Position numbers and translations under genes: made by a program. The notes beneath the pieces are model-generated. The model was not told where the DNA came from and did no database searches. It saw only the letters and a program-made list of their open reading frames with translations. A stretch of 64,000 bases of DNA, from positions 186,001 through 250,000 of the forward strand of contig CAROLD010000001.1 of assembly GCA_949035555.1 (NCBI GenBank), in the 5' to 3' direction. Position 1 is the stretch's first letter, and each line of letters opens with the position of its first letter. The DNA is from an uncultured bacterium (GTDB taxonomy: Bacteria; Cyanobacteriota; Vampirovibrionia; Gastranaerophilales; Gastranaerophilaceae). Shown piece after piece: positions 8,000-16,350 of this stretch.

Positions 8000-8791
8000 T
8001 TAAAACCAATCACAAGAACCTGTTCTACATAAAATACTATCTAAATCTGCCATTGTTTCTGTTTTTGTCATCTCATAGGTGACCGGAGTTATCGAAATTT
8101 TGTTATGTAAAACAGCTGCAATATCAGTTTTGGCATCACTTGATTCTGTTATAAGCTCACCTGCCATCCAGTAATAAGTTTTACCGCGCGGGTCAACTCT
8201 TTTTTCATAAGCATCAGTAAACATTTTTCTTCCTAGTTCAGTAATCGCTACACCAGCAATATCTTCCTGTTGCAGTAGCGGAACATTCACGTTCAAAATA
8301 CTTTTTTTAGGGAATTGGAATTCTTTGATTTTATTCAACAGAGATGCTGTAAACTTTGCTGTAAGTTTAAAATCATCATAATCAGCATTCATTGTAGCAA
8401 GTGACACTGCAATACTTGGCACCCCAAGCATTGCACCTTCCATTGCACAGCTTACCGTGCCGGAATATAGAATATCTGCCCCTAAATTCGGACCGTGATT
8501 TATACCCGAGATTACAAAATCAGGTTGTTCTTCCTCTGACAAAATGGCATTTATTCCGATTTTTACGCAATCACCGGGAGTGCCTGTGGTAACCCAGGTT
8601 CTTTTGGCGCCACGCTGGGCTTCTAGCTCTTCAACCCTTAAAGGTGTATGCAAAGTCAATGAATGTCCCGCCGCACTGCGTTCTCTATCAGGCGCAATAA
8701 CATAAACGTCATGATATTGAGAAAGTTCTTCTGTCAAAACCCTTATACCGTTCGCCGCAATTCCGTCGTCATTTGAAATTAATATATTCAT
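8000..8791 (-). CDS. surE: 5'/3'-nucleotidase SurE
   Basis: A metal-dependent nucleoside monophosphate phosphatase. It begins ILISNDDGIAANGI with the catalytic Asp pair at residues 8-9, followed by IAPDRERSAAGHSLTL, the T-PGDCVK block and the metal-binding FVISGINHGPNLGADILYSG. All family motifs are intact and the length (263 residues) is normal. The start has TAGGAGA. It is transcribed alone towards mscL. Confidence 0.96.
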   Translation of the reverse strand: MNILISNDDGIAANGIRVLTEELSQYHDVYVIAPDRERSAAGHSLTLHTPLRVEELEAQRGAKRTWVTTGTPGDCVKIGINAILSEEEQPDFVISGINHGPNLGADILYSGTVSCAMEGAMLGVPSIAVSLATMNADYDDFKLTAKFTASLLNKIKEFQFPKKSILNVNVPLLQQEDIAGVAITELGRKMFTDAYEKRVDPRGKTYYWMAGELITESSDAKTDIAAVLHNKISITPVTYEMTKTETMADLDSILCRTGSCDWF

Positions 8792-8934
8792 AAAGTCTCC
8801 TAAATATTGTGAATTCTATAGTTCAAGTATAAATCACAATAACAAAATTTTCATCGTATTAAGATATATTACAAGATTAAGATTTTATTTTATAAATATA
8901 GCAATTTTATATACTAAAAATACTTTATATATAT

Positions 8935-9058
8935 GTAAACACGAGGAAAGTGGCTTAATTGAGGAATCAAATAAGACTTTTAAGCACACACTTCACACTT
9001 CACTATTACGAGGAATTGAAAAAATATTCCAAGGGCCTTTTTTAGGCTCTTTTTTTTA
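8935..9058 (+). ncRNA. candidate structured small RNA upstream of tsaD
   Basis: No ORF lies here, but the sequence is full of local pairing. Examples are GTGGCTTA with TAAGCACAC, TTGA-GGAA-TCAA, and GGAAT with ATTCC, ending in a strong hairpin with eight Ts. ACGAGGAA occurs twice (8941, 9008). An AT-rich TATATATA segment precedes it. It could be a small RNA (for example a 6S-like regulator) or a transcription attenuator. I cannot assign a family. Confidence 0.35.
9033..9057 (+). terminator. terminator of the candidate small RNA
   Basis: GGGCCT/AGGCTC stem, five-T loop, then a run of eight Ts. It lies only 16 nt before the tsaD start codon, so tsaD needs its own promoter. Confidence 0.85.
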
Positions 9059-9061
9059 TGC

Positions 9062-9067
9062 TAAAAT
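9062..9067 (+). promoter_or_regulatory. extended -10 giving a leaderless tsaD start
   Basis: TGCTAAAAT with exactly 6 nt to ATG 9074. No ribosome-binding site is present, and a terminator sits immediately upstream. Confidence 0.5.
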
Positions 9068-9073
9068 TTAGAT

Positions 9074-10108
9074 ATGGAAAAGAAAAGTTTATTTAGTGAA
9101 AATATTGTAAAAGTTGGGACAGACAGCAATTGTGATAACTATATAATGGCAATAGAGTCAAGCTGTGACGAAACAGCGTGTGCAATTGTAAAAAACGGTA
9201 GAGAAGTTATTGCAAATATTGTTGCATCGCAGATTAAAACTCACGAAAAATTTGGCGGGGTCATACCTGAAATTGCGGCAAGAGAACATTTGGATGCAAT
9301 AAATGTAGTTGTACAGGAAGCATTTGACCAATCAGGATTAAAACCTGAAGATATTACAGCATTTGCAGGAACAGTAGGACCCGGTCTTGTAGGATGCTTA
9401 CTTGTCGGATTGAACGCTGCAAAAACACTTGCTCTTGTGCATGACAAACCGTTTATCGGCATAAACCATCTTAACGCCCACCTTTGTGCAAACTATATTG
9501 ACACTGATATTAAACCTCCGTTTATGGCACTATTGGTAAGCGGCGGTCATACACAGATTATAGATGTTGAATCTTATTCAAAACAAACAATCCTCGGCGA
9601 AACTATTGATGATGCGGTTGGAGAAGCTTATGACAAAGTTGCAAGACTTATCGGACTTCCGTATCCGGGCGGTCCGAGATTGGATAAATTGGCTCAAGTT
9701 GGTAATTCTAAAGCTTTTGAACTCCCTGAAGGTAAAGTTGACGGATATAATTTCAGTTTCAGCGGATTAAAAACAGCGGTATTGAGACTTGTTAAATCAT
9801 TTGATGATAAGGAACTACCGACTAACGATATCTGTGCGAGTTTTCAGGAATGTGTTTCTAAAACATTGGTCAAAAAGCTTAAAAAAGCCGCTCAGGAAAG
9901 AGGCTATAAACAAATTGTTATAGCCGGAGGTGTTGCAGCAAATTCTGAAATCCGCAAGAAAGTTTTCGCATTAGAAGAAGAAGGGTACAGAGTTAATGCT
10001 CCGATTATGAAATATTGTACGGATAATGCGGCAATGGTGGCAGCCTGTGCATATTTTAACACCAATACATTTGATGATATTGATGTTGAAGTCTTCTCTC
10101 GTGCATAA
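9074..10108 (+). CDS. tsaD: tRNA threonylcarbamoyladenosine synthase subunit TsaD
   Basis: The catalytic subunit for t6A37 modification of ANN-reading tRNAs, acting with TsaB, TsaE and TsaC elsewhere. It has the nucleotide-binding start MAIESSCDETACAIV (residues 25-39), GVIPEIAAREHL, the metal-binding H-x-x-x-H in GINHLNAHLCAN, SGGHTQ, and the C-terminal block GGVAANSEIR...CTDNAAM. The 344-residue length is normal. The first 24 residues precede the usual start, but ATG 9146 has no ribosome-binding site, whereas ATG 9074 follows a -10 box by 6 nt. Confidence 0.95.
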   Translation: MEKKSLFSENIVKVGTDSNCDNYIMAIESSCDETACAIVKNGREVIANIVASQIKTHEKFGGVIPEIAAREHLDAINVVVQEAFDQSGLKPEDITAFAGTVGPGLVGCLLVGLNAAKTLALVHDKPFIGINHLNAHLCANYIDTDIKPPFMALLVSGGHTQIIDVESYSKQTILGETIDDAVGEAYDKVARLIGLPYPGGPRLDKLAQVGNSKAFELPEGKVDGYNFSFSGLKTAVLRLVKSFDDKELPTNDICASFQECVSKTLVKKLKKAAQERGYKQIVIAGGVAANSEIRKKVFALEEEGYRVNAPIMKYCTDNAAMVAACAYFNTNTFDDIDVEVFSRA

Positions 10109-10110
10109 AT

Positions 10111-11088
10111 TTATAATACCTGTTTTATTAATGATTTAGCAATTTTAATCTTGTGTTTGAGAAGATTTACTACGTCTTCTCCGTTTAATTCTTTTAATTT
10201 AAGGTTCTCAATATCAGAAAAGGTATTTATCAAAAGCTCTGCATATTCATGGCTTTGAATAATATTCTCATTACGAAGCCTGTAAATAAACTTATAAAAA
10301 TCCAAATTTCTAACATCTAAACAAGGCTTATGAGCAGGTTTCACTTCTTCTAAACTTGCTTGTAAAATCTTATTTGCCAAATTTTTTTTCTGTTCAGTCG
10401 GAAATTTTGGATACATAACTCCGGTATAGATATGGCTTAAAGGATGAGGAACCTCTATATCATCATTCATATCATAAAAATCAATTGCAGTAATCGATTT
10501 ATTTTTAGGATTAACAATTATATTGCCATAGTTACAATCAAACATCATATTGTTTTCATAAGCACGAGAAATTTGACACAATAATTTATGGAAGGTTGTA
10601 ACTGGAGCATCATGAATAATTTTAGCATTTTCGTTAATTTCTTGCTCGGTCATAAAAGGAGTCATTACAGGACTACCTTCAATAAATTTCATAATAGTGC
10701 CTTTTGGGAATTTTGCCACAACATGATTAACCTTATCTTGTTCTGAAACATTAAAACAAAGACCTAAATTTTTTCTTTTCAATAACTGAGGAACACCTGA
10801 ATTATAATAATCATCAATATACAAAACTCTTACACAGTAATCTGTATCAGGGATTTTATAAACTTCTGCTTCAGCGCCTGCCCCAATATAATTCCGATTA
10901 TCGGCAATAGCAGTTTTAACCTTTGTTGTTATTTCCTCTTTAGAACAAGAAAATAAATTTTTAGAGCCAAAACTCACCGTATCACAAGTCAGTGGGAGTT
11001 TTAATCTTACAAATATTTTTTGCGAAATCCTTGAAGTATTATTTTGAACGGTAAATGTATTATAATTATTTGTAATGAGCACACTCAA
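10111..11088 (-). CDS. protein-kinase-like fold protein of unknown substrate
   Basis: About 325 residues. The glycine-rich segment YIGAGAEAEVYKIPDTDYCV (near residue 67) looks like a kinase P-loop. The later block MMFDCNYGNIIVNPKNKSIT-AIDFYDM looks like the catalytic loop (D-x-x-x-GN-I) and the metal-binding DFx. This matches lipopolysaccharide- or HipA-like atypical kinases, but no close family is recognised. The N-terminus has a polar leader ending in VSFGSKN. The annotated start is TTG with no clear ribosome-binding site; GTG two codons on is equally possible. It lies 27 nt downstream of gshB and is probably cotranscribed with it. It is convergent with tsaD. Confidence 0.6.
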   Translation of the reverse strand: MSVLITNNYNTFTVQNNTSRISQKIFVRLKLPLTCDTVSFGSKNLFSCSKEEITTKVKTAIADNRNYIGAGAEAEVYKIPDTDYCVRVLYIDDYYNSGVPQLLKRKNLGLCFNVSEQDKVNHVVAKFPKGTIMKFIEGSPVMTPFMTEQEINENAKIIHDAPVTTFHKLLCQISRAYENNMMFDCNYGNIIVNPKNKSITAIDFYDMNDDIEVPHPLSHIYTGVMYPKFPTEQKKNLANKILQASLEEVKPAHKPCLDVRNLDFYKFIYRLRNENIIQSHEYAELLINTFSDIENLKLKELNGEDVVNLLKHKIKIAKSLIKQVL

Positions 11089-11115
11089 AGTAAAACTAAA
11101 ACATAATTTTTTTTG

Positions 11116-12087
11116 CTATACAGGAATCAAATTAACTTCTTTAACTTTATTAATAATAAAATCAGTAATAGTATCTTCAATATGACAGCCGAAATGGTTA
11201 TTTATTTCACGGATGAAGTAACAAGGACTAGTAACATTAACTTCAATAATCTGACCGTCAATAACGTCCAAACCTGCCATAAATATTCCCATTTCGTTTA
11301 GTTTTTTAGCTACAACTTTGAATTTCTGAACCTCTTCATCTGAAATAACAGCTTTTTTAATATTAGAATCACTATGGTCACAGAATTTAAAATCATCATT
11401 GCTTGGAACTTTTTGAACACAATAAGGAAGAATTTCTTCCCCTAAAATTAAAACGCGTTTATCACCATATACTGCTTTAGGAATATATTTTTGCACCATA
11501 ATAAGCTGTTTTTCGTTATTAGTCATCGAATTGATTATTACAGCAGTATTCTTATCACCTTGCTTAAGATACATAACTCCGCCACCAAAACACTGATTTA
11601 ACGGTTTTAGAATAATTTCTTCGTTTTCTTTCAAAAACGCTATTATATCAGACTTTGAAGCAGTAATAATATTCTTAGGCATCAAATCATTAAATAATAC
11701 CGCATGAAGTTTCTCATTGAAATTCCTTACAGCTGTTGTGTCGTTCAACAGTAAAGTTTTAGATTTATCAACAAAATCAAACACATAAGTTGCATTGATA
11801 TAATCCAGATCAACAGGCGGATCAGGTCTGAACATTACAAGATTAAAATTTTCAATCTGAAACTCAGTAAAACTTTCTTTATCATAGCAAATTTCTTCGC
11901 CTTCAATATATGATTTATAACAAGAGGTGTAAGCCTTTGCAGATTTGACCTTTAACATATCAATTGTTGAGATAAAAACTTCATGACCTCTTTGCAATAA
12001 ACTCTTTATTATCCAAAAATTCGTAACAAGATCATTGAATTCAAAATACTTTAACTCTACTCTGTCAATAATAAATAATACTCTCAT
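11116..12087 (-). CDS. gshB: glutathione synthetase (ATP-grasp)
   Basis: Ligates glycine to gamma-glutamylcysteine. Family signs in order: the N-terminal MRVLFIIDRVELK; FRPDPPVDLDYINATYVFD (E. coli has R-DPP-...Y); the ATP-grasp lysine strand EEIILKPLNQCFGGGVMYL; MVQKYIP-...GDKRVLILGEE; and the C-terminal IIEVNVTSPCYFIREINNHFG. The glycine loop and the S-P-x block differ slightly from the proteobacterial form. No gshA is in the window. The start has GAGGTG. The kinase-like gene follows after 27 nt. Confidence 0.85.
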   Translation of the reverse strand: MRVLFIIDRVELKYFEFNDLVTNFWIIKSLLQRGHEVFISTIDMLKVKSAKAYTSCYKSYIEGEEICYDKESFTEFQIENFNLVMFRPDPPVDLDYINATYVFDFVDKSKTLLLNDTTAVRNFNEKLHAVLFNDLMPKNIITASKSDIIAFLKENEEIILKPLNQCFGGGVMYLKQGDKNTAVIINSMTNNEKQLIMVQKYIPKAVYGDKRVLILGEEILPYCVQKVPSNDDFKFCDHSDSNIKKAVISDEEVQKFKVVAKKLNEMGIFMAGLDVIDGQIIEVNVTSPCYFIREINNHFGCHIEDTITDFIINKVKEVNLIPV

Positions 12088-12107
12088 AACACCTCTTTTG
12101 AATGAAG

Positions 12108-12136
12108 AAAAGGCGGCAGCTGTGCTGCCGCCTTTT
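12108..12136. terminator. hairpin terminator between MBL hydrolase and gshB
   Basis: AAAAGGCGGCAGC with GCTGCCGCCTTTT and a three-base loop: a 13-bp perfect stem with A/T flanks, just upstream of gshB and downstream of the MBL gene. Confidence 0.9.
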
Positions 12137-12146
12137 CTAATAATAA

Positions 12147-12812
12147 CTATTTAATTTCATCAGGGTTAAGGATTTGGCAAGCAGTATTACCGAAAGCAAT
12201 AAGTTTTGCAAACCTTTCCAAATCAGCCTGAATTTCAGGGAATGTACCGTAATGCATAGGAATTACAGTTCTTACACCTAACCATTTTGCAGCCATTGCC
12301 GCATGTTCAACATCCATTGTATAAGTTCCGCCGATTGGTAAAAGTGCAATTTGCGGAGCATATAATTCTTTAATTGTTTTCATTTCGCCGGTTAAACAAG
12401 TATCACCAGCATGGTAAATTCTAACGCCGTCAACGTCAAGCAAAATTCCTGCCGCAACACCGCCATATCTTCCATCAGGTAATGAACTTGAATGGAATGC
12501 CGGTAAAAATACCGCTCTACCCCAAGAAAAGTTAAGCCAAGAACCAAGACCTACGGATTTTGATTTTGCGCCTTGCTCCTGACAATATCCCGCCAGTTCT
12601 GAAACTGCAGTAATTTCAATATCCTTTTCTTTTGCAATTTCTAAAGCTTCACCAATATGGTCACCGTGAGCATGAGTTAATAAAATATCTTTAATTGGCT
12701 CATCTTTCCAGTTATATTTTTCATTAGTAGATACCAACGGGTCTATCAATACAGCGTTATCGCCATTTCTAATTTCAAATGCACTGTGTCCGATGTACTT
12801 TAAATCTACCAT
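12147..12812 (-). CDS. metal-dependent hydrolase, UPF0173 (metallo-beta-lactamase fold)
   Basis: A 221-residue cytoplasmic MBL-fold enzyme. The metal motif THAHGDH is at residues 46-52, with further ligands in IYHAGDTCLTGEM and VIPMHYGTF. The compact fold, and absence of any extra domain, matches the UPF0173 group (YtkL-type), whose substrate is not established. The start is supported by GAGGGAG. It is transcribed alone, divergent from ribD. Confidence 0.88.
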   Translation of the reverse strand: MVDLKYIGHSAFEIRNGDNAVLIDPLVSTNEKYNWKDEPIKDILLTHAHGDHIGEALEIAKEKDIEITAVSELAGYCQEQGAKSKSVGLGSWLNFSWGRAVFLPAFHSSSLPDGRYGGVAAGILLDVDGVRIYHAGDTCLTGEMKTIKELYAPQIALLPIGGTYTMDVEHAAMAAKWLGVRTVIPMHYGTFPEIQADLERFAKLIAFGNTACQILNPDEIK

Positions 12813-12870
12813 TTTCTCTCCCTCTTATTTTACATATCTCTCAACTATTTCAATTTATCATAATTTAATA

Positions 12871-12876
12871 TAAAAT
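12871..12876 (+). promoter_or_regulatory. -10 box giving a leaderless ribD start
   Basis: TATAAAAT with exactly 6 nt between TAAAAT and ATG 12883. There is no TGn extension and no ribosome-binding site. No FMN riboswitch is present. Confidence 0.45.
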
Positions 12877-12882
12877 ACAAAT

Positions 12883-13923
12883 ATGAAAAATTATATTACA
12901 GAGATGAATAAGTGTATAGAACTAGCTTCAAAAGCCGTTGGGATGACATCACCTAACCCGATGGTTGGATGCGTTATATTAAACCCAAATGGAGAAATTA
13001 TTTCTACAGGTTATCATAAGATGTATGGCGAAAATCACGCAGAACGAGATGCACTTTCAAAATTAGAAAACGCAAAAGACTGCACACTTATTGTAAACCT
13101 TGAACCTTGTTCTCACTTTGGAAAAACACCCCCTTGTGTTGATATAATTATTGAAAAAGGTATAAAACGAGTTGTATATGGAATGCAGGATCCTAACCCC
13201 ATTGTCGCAGGTAAAGGGCTGAAAAAATTAAAAGATGCAGGAATTGAAATAATTGGTCCTGTTCTGGAAGATGAGTGTAAAAAATTAAACGAAGTTTTTA
13301 TCAAAAATCACTTAGAAAAGAAAACCTTCATTTCCATCAAAACTGCCACCACAATTGATGGAAAAATCGCCACTCATACAGGCGACTCAAAATGGATAAC
13401 TTCAGATGCCGCCAGATTAGAGGTTAGAAATATTAGAAAAAAATATGATGCAATACTTACATCTTCTGCTACAGTAATTGCAGATAACCCAACGATGTTA
13501 CACACAAAAAAAGTTATCTTAGACAGAGAACTTAAAACGGATTTTAATACAAATATTTATCAGCAGGGAGAAATTTTTGTTTTTTATGATGAAAAATTAA
13601 CTGCTCCAAATATTCTAAATATAAAATTTATACCTGCCCCTGTAAAAAACGAAAAACTTGATATTAAATATATTATCAATACTCTATATGAACTTAGAAT
13701 AATGAGTATTCTGATTGAAGCAGGCGGCGGAGTAAATGCAAGCTTTTTACCTTATGTGGACAAATTATATCATTTTATCGCTCCGAAAATTCTTGGTGAC
13801 AACAACGGAAAATCTTGTTTTTACGGAGAAGATATTGATAAAATTTCCGAATGCACAAACCTTAAATTAGAGAATATTAAAAATTATCCCCCTGATATTT
13901 TAATAATATATAACAAACAGTAA
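12883..13923 (+). CDS. ribD: bifunctional riboflavin deaminase/reductase
   Basis: The second and third steps of riboflavin synthesis. The N-terminal deaminase domain has SPNPMVGCVIL, the zinc motif HAE (residues 52-54) and EPCSHFGKTPPC. The C-terminal reductase domain starts at about residue 148 with KTATTIDGKIATHTGDSKWI and includes the glycine-rich EAGGGVNASFL. At 346 residues it is full length. No other rib gene is adjacent, so it is a stand-alone locus. It has no FMN element and its start appears leaderless. Confidence 0.96.
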   Translation: MKNYITEMNKCIELASKAVGMTSPNPMVGCVILNPNGEIISTGYHKMYGENHAERDALSKLENAKDCTLIVNLEPCSHFGKTPPCVDIIIEKGIKRVVYGMQDPNPIVAGKGLKKLKDAGIEIIGPVLEDECKKLNEVFIKNHLEKKTFISIKTATTIDGKIATHTGDSKWITSDAARLEVRNIRKKYDAILTSSATVIADNPTMLHTKKVILDRELKTDFNTNIYQQGEIFVFYDEKLTAPNILNIKFIPAPVKNEKLDIKYIINTLYELRIMSILIEAGGGVNASFLPYVDKLYHFIAPKILGDNNGKSCFYGEDIDKISECTNLKLENIKNYPPDILIIYNKQ

Positions 13924-13927
13924 ATTG

Positions 13928-13965
13928 AAAAAGGTGCTACCAAATAAAATTGATAGCACCTTTTT
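13928..13965. terminator. bidirectional terminator between ribD and tsf
   Basis: AAAAAGGTGCTA pairs with TAGCACCTTTTT across a 14-nt loop, between convergent genes. Confidence 0.85.
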
Positions 13966-13984
13966 AGAGAGATTTTGGGAGTTA

Positions 13985-14848
13985 TTAGCCTTTCATTTGA
14001 GCCATAACTTCTTCTGCGAAATTGTCTTGACGTTTTTCAAGACCTTCGCCCAATTCATATCTTGTGAATGATTTAATTGTCAATTTACCTTCGATAAGTT
14101 GAGCAATTGTTTGGCTTGGATCTTTAACGAACGGTTGTTCTAACAAGCATCTTTCAGCCATGATTTTATTTACACGACCTTCAACAATTTTAGCTCTGAT
14201 ATTTTCAGGTTTTGATTGCAAATCTTCTTTACCCATCTCAATTCTTGTTTCTTCATCAATAACTTCTTGAGGAATTTCTTCTCTTGAAACGAATTTAGGT
14301 GCTGAAGAAGCAATGTGTAAACAGATATCATTCATCAATTCTTCTTCTTTTTTATCGGCAGAAAGAAGAACACCTATTTTACCGTTGTGGATATATGATG
14401 CAACAGGTCCTTCGTATCTAACAAATCTTCTAACTGTAATTTTTTCACCGATTGAAGCGATTTTTTCTTTTAAAGCATCTTCAATAACTTTACCGCATTG
14501 AGGGCAAGTTGATGATAAGAATTCTTCAACAGAATTTGATTTTAATTCAGCAACATGATTAGCCATATTAGCTGTTAATGTTTTAAAATCGTCATTTTTC
14601 GCAACGAAGTCAGTTTCACAGTTAACTTCAATCAATGCTCCGCCGTTTTCGTCAACGAAAGAATCAACTCTTCCTTCAGCTGCAATTCTGCCCATTTTCT
14701 TTTCAGCAGAAGCAATACCTTTTTGACGTAAAATTTCTTGAGCTTTTTCCATATCACCGTCAACTTCAACAAGAGCTTTTTTTGCATCCATCATACCAGC
14801 GCCTGTTTTATCGCGGAGTTCTTTAACCATTTGAGCTGTAATATTCAT
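13985..14848 (-). CDS. tsf: elongation factor Ts
   Basis: The nucleotide-exchange factor for EF-Tu. The N-terminal UBA-like domain reads MVKELRDKTGAGMMDAKKAL, followed by the TDFVAKND motif that contacts EF-Tu and two dimerisation repeats. At 287 residues it is near the E. coli length (283), so longer than the short thermophile/chloroplast type. An oddity is a CPQCGKV insert at about residue 113, although only one CxxC pair is present. The start has AGGAG. It lies downstream of rpsB, separated by a hairpin. Confidence 0.97.
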   Translation of the reverse strand: MNITAQMVKELRDKTGAGMMDAKKALVEVDGDMEKAQEILRQKGIASAEKKMGRIAAEGRVDSFVDENGGALIEVNCETDFVAKNDDFKTLTANMANHVAELKSNSVEEFLSSTCPQCGKVIEDALKEKIASIGEKITVRRFVRYEGPVASYIHNGKIGVLLSADKKEEELMNDICLHIASSAPKFVSREEIPQEVIDEETRIEMGKEDLQSKPENIRAKIVEGRVNKIMAERCLLEQPFVKDPSQTIAQLIEGKLTIKSFTRYELGEGLEKRQDNFAEEVMAQMKG

Positions 14849-14876
14849 TTACTTTCTCCTTTTTCCTTATTTATAT

Positions 14877-14947
14877 AAAAAGGTGAGTCATAAATTATAG
14901 TGCTAAGTTTTTCTTAGTTTTACTAATCCTTTACAATTCACCTTTTT
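14877..14947 (-). terminator. rpsB-tsf intercistronic hairpin (attenuator or partial terminator)
   Basis: AAAAAGGTGA (14877-14886) pairs with TCACCTTTTT (14938-14947), enclosing an inner CTAAG-TTTTT-CTTAG hairpin. On the minus strand the stem is followed by T-rich sequence. It probably sets the ratio of S2 to EF-Ts transcripts. Confidence 0.6.
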
Positions 14948-14965
14948 CTAAATTACAAATCTTAA

Positions 14966-15724
14966 CTATTGTGCTTCAACTACACCAGCATCTTCAGCTG
15001 AAATTTTTTCAACTTTTTTTGCATCGTTAGCTTTGTTTTCTCTCAATTGTTTACCTTCCAAAACTGCATCAGCTAATTTTGAAGTAATCAATTTGATAGA
15101 TCTGATAGCATCATCATTACCAGGGATAATGTAATTGATGCCGTCAGGATTAGCATTAGTATCAGCTAAACAGATAACAGGAATACCTAATTTGTTAGCT
15201 TCTTTAATAGCGATATCTTCTTTGTCTTGGTCAACAACGAAAATTAAGTCAGGTAATCCTCTCATTTCTTTAATACCGCCTAGAGTTTTAGACAATTTTG
15301 CAAGTTGTCTGTTTAATTGAGCAACTTCTTTTTTAGGTAATTTATCAACGTAACCATTATTGATGAATTCTTCCATTTCTTTAAGCTTGTTAACTCTGCC
15401 TCTGATAGTTTCAAAGTTAGTTAACATACCGCCTAACCATCTTCTATTAATGAAATAAGCGCCTGAACGTTTTGCCTCTTCAGCAACAACTTCAGCAGCT
15501 TGTTTTTTTGTTCCTACAAAAAGAACATTTTTACCTTTAGCGGCATAATCTCTAACTAAAGCATATGCTTCATCCAATAAATCGGTTGTTTTTCTTAAAT
15601 CAATAACATAGATACCGTTTCTTGCACCGTAAATATACGGTTTCATTTTAGGGTTCCATCTTTGTGTTTGGTGTCCGAAGTGTACACCTGCTTCTAAAAG
15701 TTCAATCATAGATGCTACTGGCAT
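14966..15724 (-). CDS. rpsB: 30S ribosomal protein S2
   Basis: A small-subunit ribosomal protein. Standard motifs are present: LLEAGVHFGHQTQRWNPKMK, YGARNGIYVIDLRKT, FVGTKKQAAE, RWLGGMLTNFETI, DQDKEDIAIKEANKLGIPVI and the nucleotide-like ADTNANPDGINYIIPGNDDA. The length of 252 residues is normal. The start has AAAAGGAGA. A GC-rich folded leader precedes it, and tsf follows, the usual rpsB-tsf order. Confidence 0.98.
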   Translation of the reverse strand: MPVASMIELLEAGVHFGHQTQRWNPKMKPYIYGARNGIYVIDLRKTTDLLDEAYALVRDYAAKGKNVLFVGTKKQAAEVVAEEAKRSGAYFINRRWLGGMLTNFETIRGRVNKLKEMEEFINNGYVDKLPKKEVAQLNRQLAKLSKTLGGIKEMRGLPDLIFVVDQDKEDIAIKEANKLGIPVICLADTNANPDGINYIIPGNDDAIRSIKLITSKLADAVLEGKQLRENKANDAKKVEKISAEDAGVVEAQ

Positions 15725-15751
15725 CGGTTTTCTCCTTTTGTTAAATGTATT

Positions 15752-15847
15752 GTACTACGGGCCACACGCCTCATCGGGGCAGATATAGACACCATACCGC
15801 CGACTAGGGCTGAACCTATCAGGCTAATGTAACCAATAACATAGTAC
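15752..15847 (-). promoter_or_regulatory. structured rpsB leader RNA (putative S2 autoregulation site)
   Basis: A 96-nt segment closed by an 8-bp pairing (minus strand GTACTATG with CGTAGTAC). Its interior is much richer in G+C than the surroundings and contains further short pairings (for example CCT-GAT-AGG). It ends about 30 nt before the rpsB start. Ribosomal-protein leaders of this kind commonly bind the encoded protein. That role is inferred here, and I do not recognise a described family. Confidence 0.5.
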
Positions 15848-16015
15848 TATAAACATAAATTCATGCAAATATTACAGCAATAAAACTTAATTAAATTCCT
15901 GATACCTATTGAAAAAAATCTTTTTTTTGATTTAATAAAATTACTCACATCCTCAAAATGAGTAAGTGCAAAGTCATTAATTGCACACAAATTATAGGAA
16001 AGGTAAATTAGAACA

Positions 16016-16288
16016 ATGGCAAATATTAAATCTGCTAAAAAAAGAGTGTTAATAGCTGAAGCTAACAGACAAAGAAATATGGCATTCAAAACTTCAATCA
16101 AAACAGCCGTAAAAAAAGCATTAGAATTGGCTAAAGGCGAAGATAAAGAAGCTTTAAATGCAGCAATTTCAAAAGCATACCAATTATGCGACAAAGCAGT
16201 TGTTAAAGGTATTTTACACAAAAACACTGCAGCTAGAAAAAAATCAAGACTAGTTCTTGCTATTAAAAAACTTTCAGCTAACGCTTAA
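16016..16288 (+). CDS. rpsT: 30S ribosomal protein S20
   Basis: A 90-residue basic three-helix protein that binds 16S rRNA. It starts MANIKSAKKRVLIAEANRQR and contains the family block KGILHKNTAARKKSRL near residue 66. The start has AGGAAAGG upstream. It is monocistronic and divergent from rpsB, with a strong terminator after it. Confidence 0.97.
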   Translation: MANIKSAKKRVLIAEANRQRNMAFKTSIKTAVKKALELAKGEDKEALNAAISKAYQLCDKAVVKGILHKNTAARKKSRLVLAIKKLSANA

Positions 16289-16310
16289 TTGAATATTTAT
16301 CAAAGAGTAA

Positions 16311-16349
16311 ACAAGGCGGGATTTCATTCTGAAATCCCGCCTTGTTTTT
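16311..16349. terminator. bidirectional terminator between rpsT and the autotransporter
   Basis: A 16-bp perfect stem (ACAAGGCGGGATTTCA with TGAAATCCCGCCTTGT), three-base loop and T-run. Confidence 0.93.
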
Positions 16350-16350
16350 C

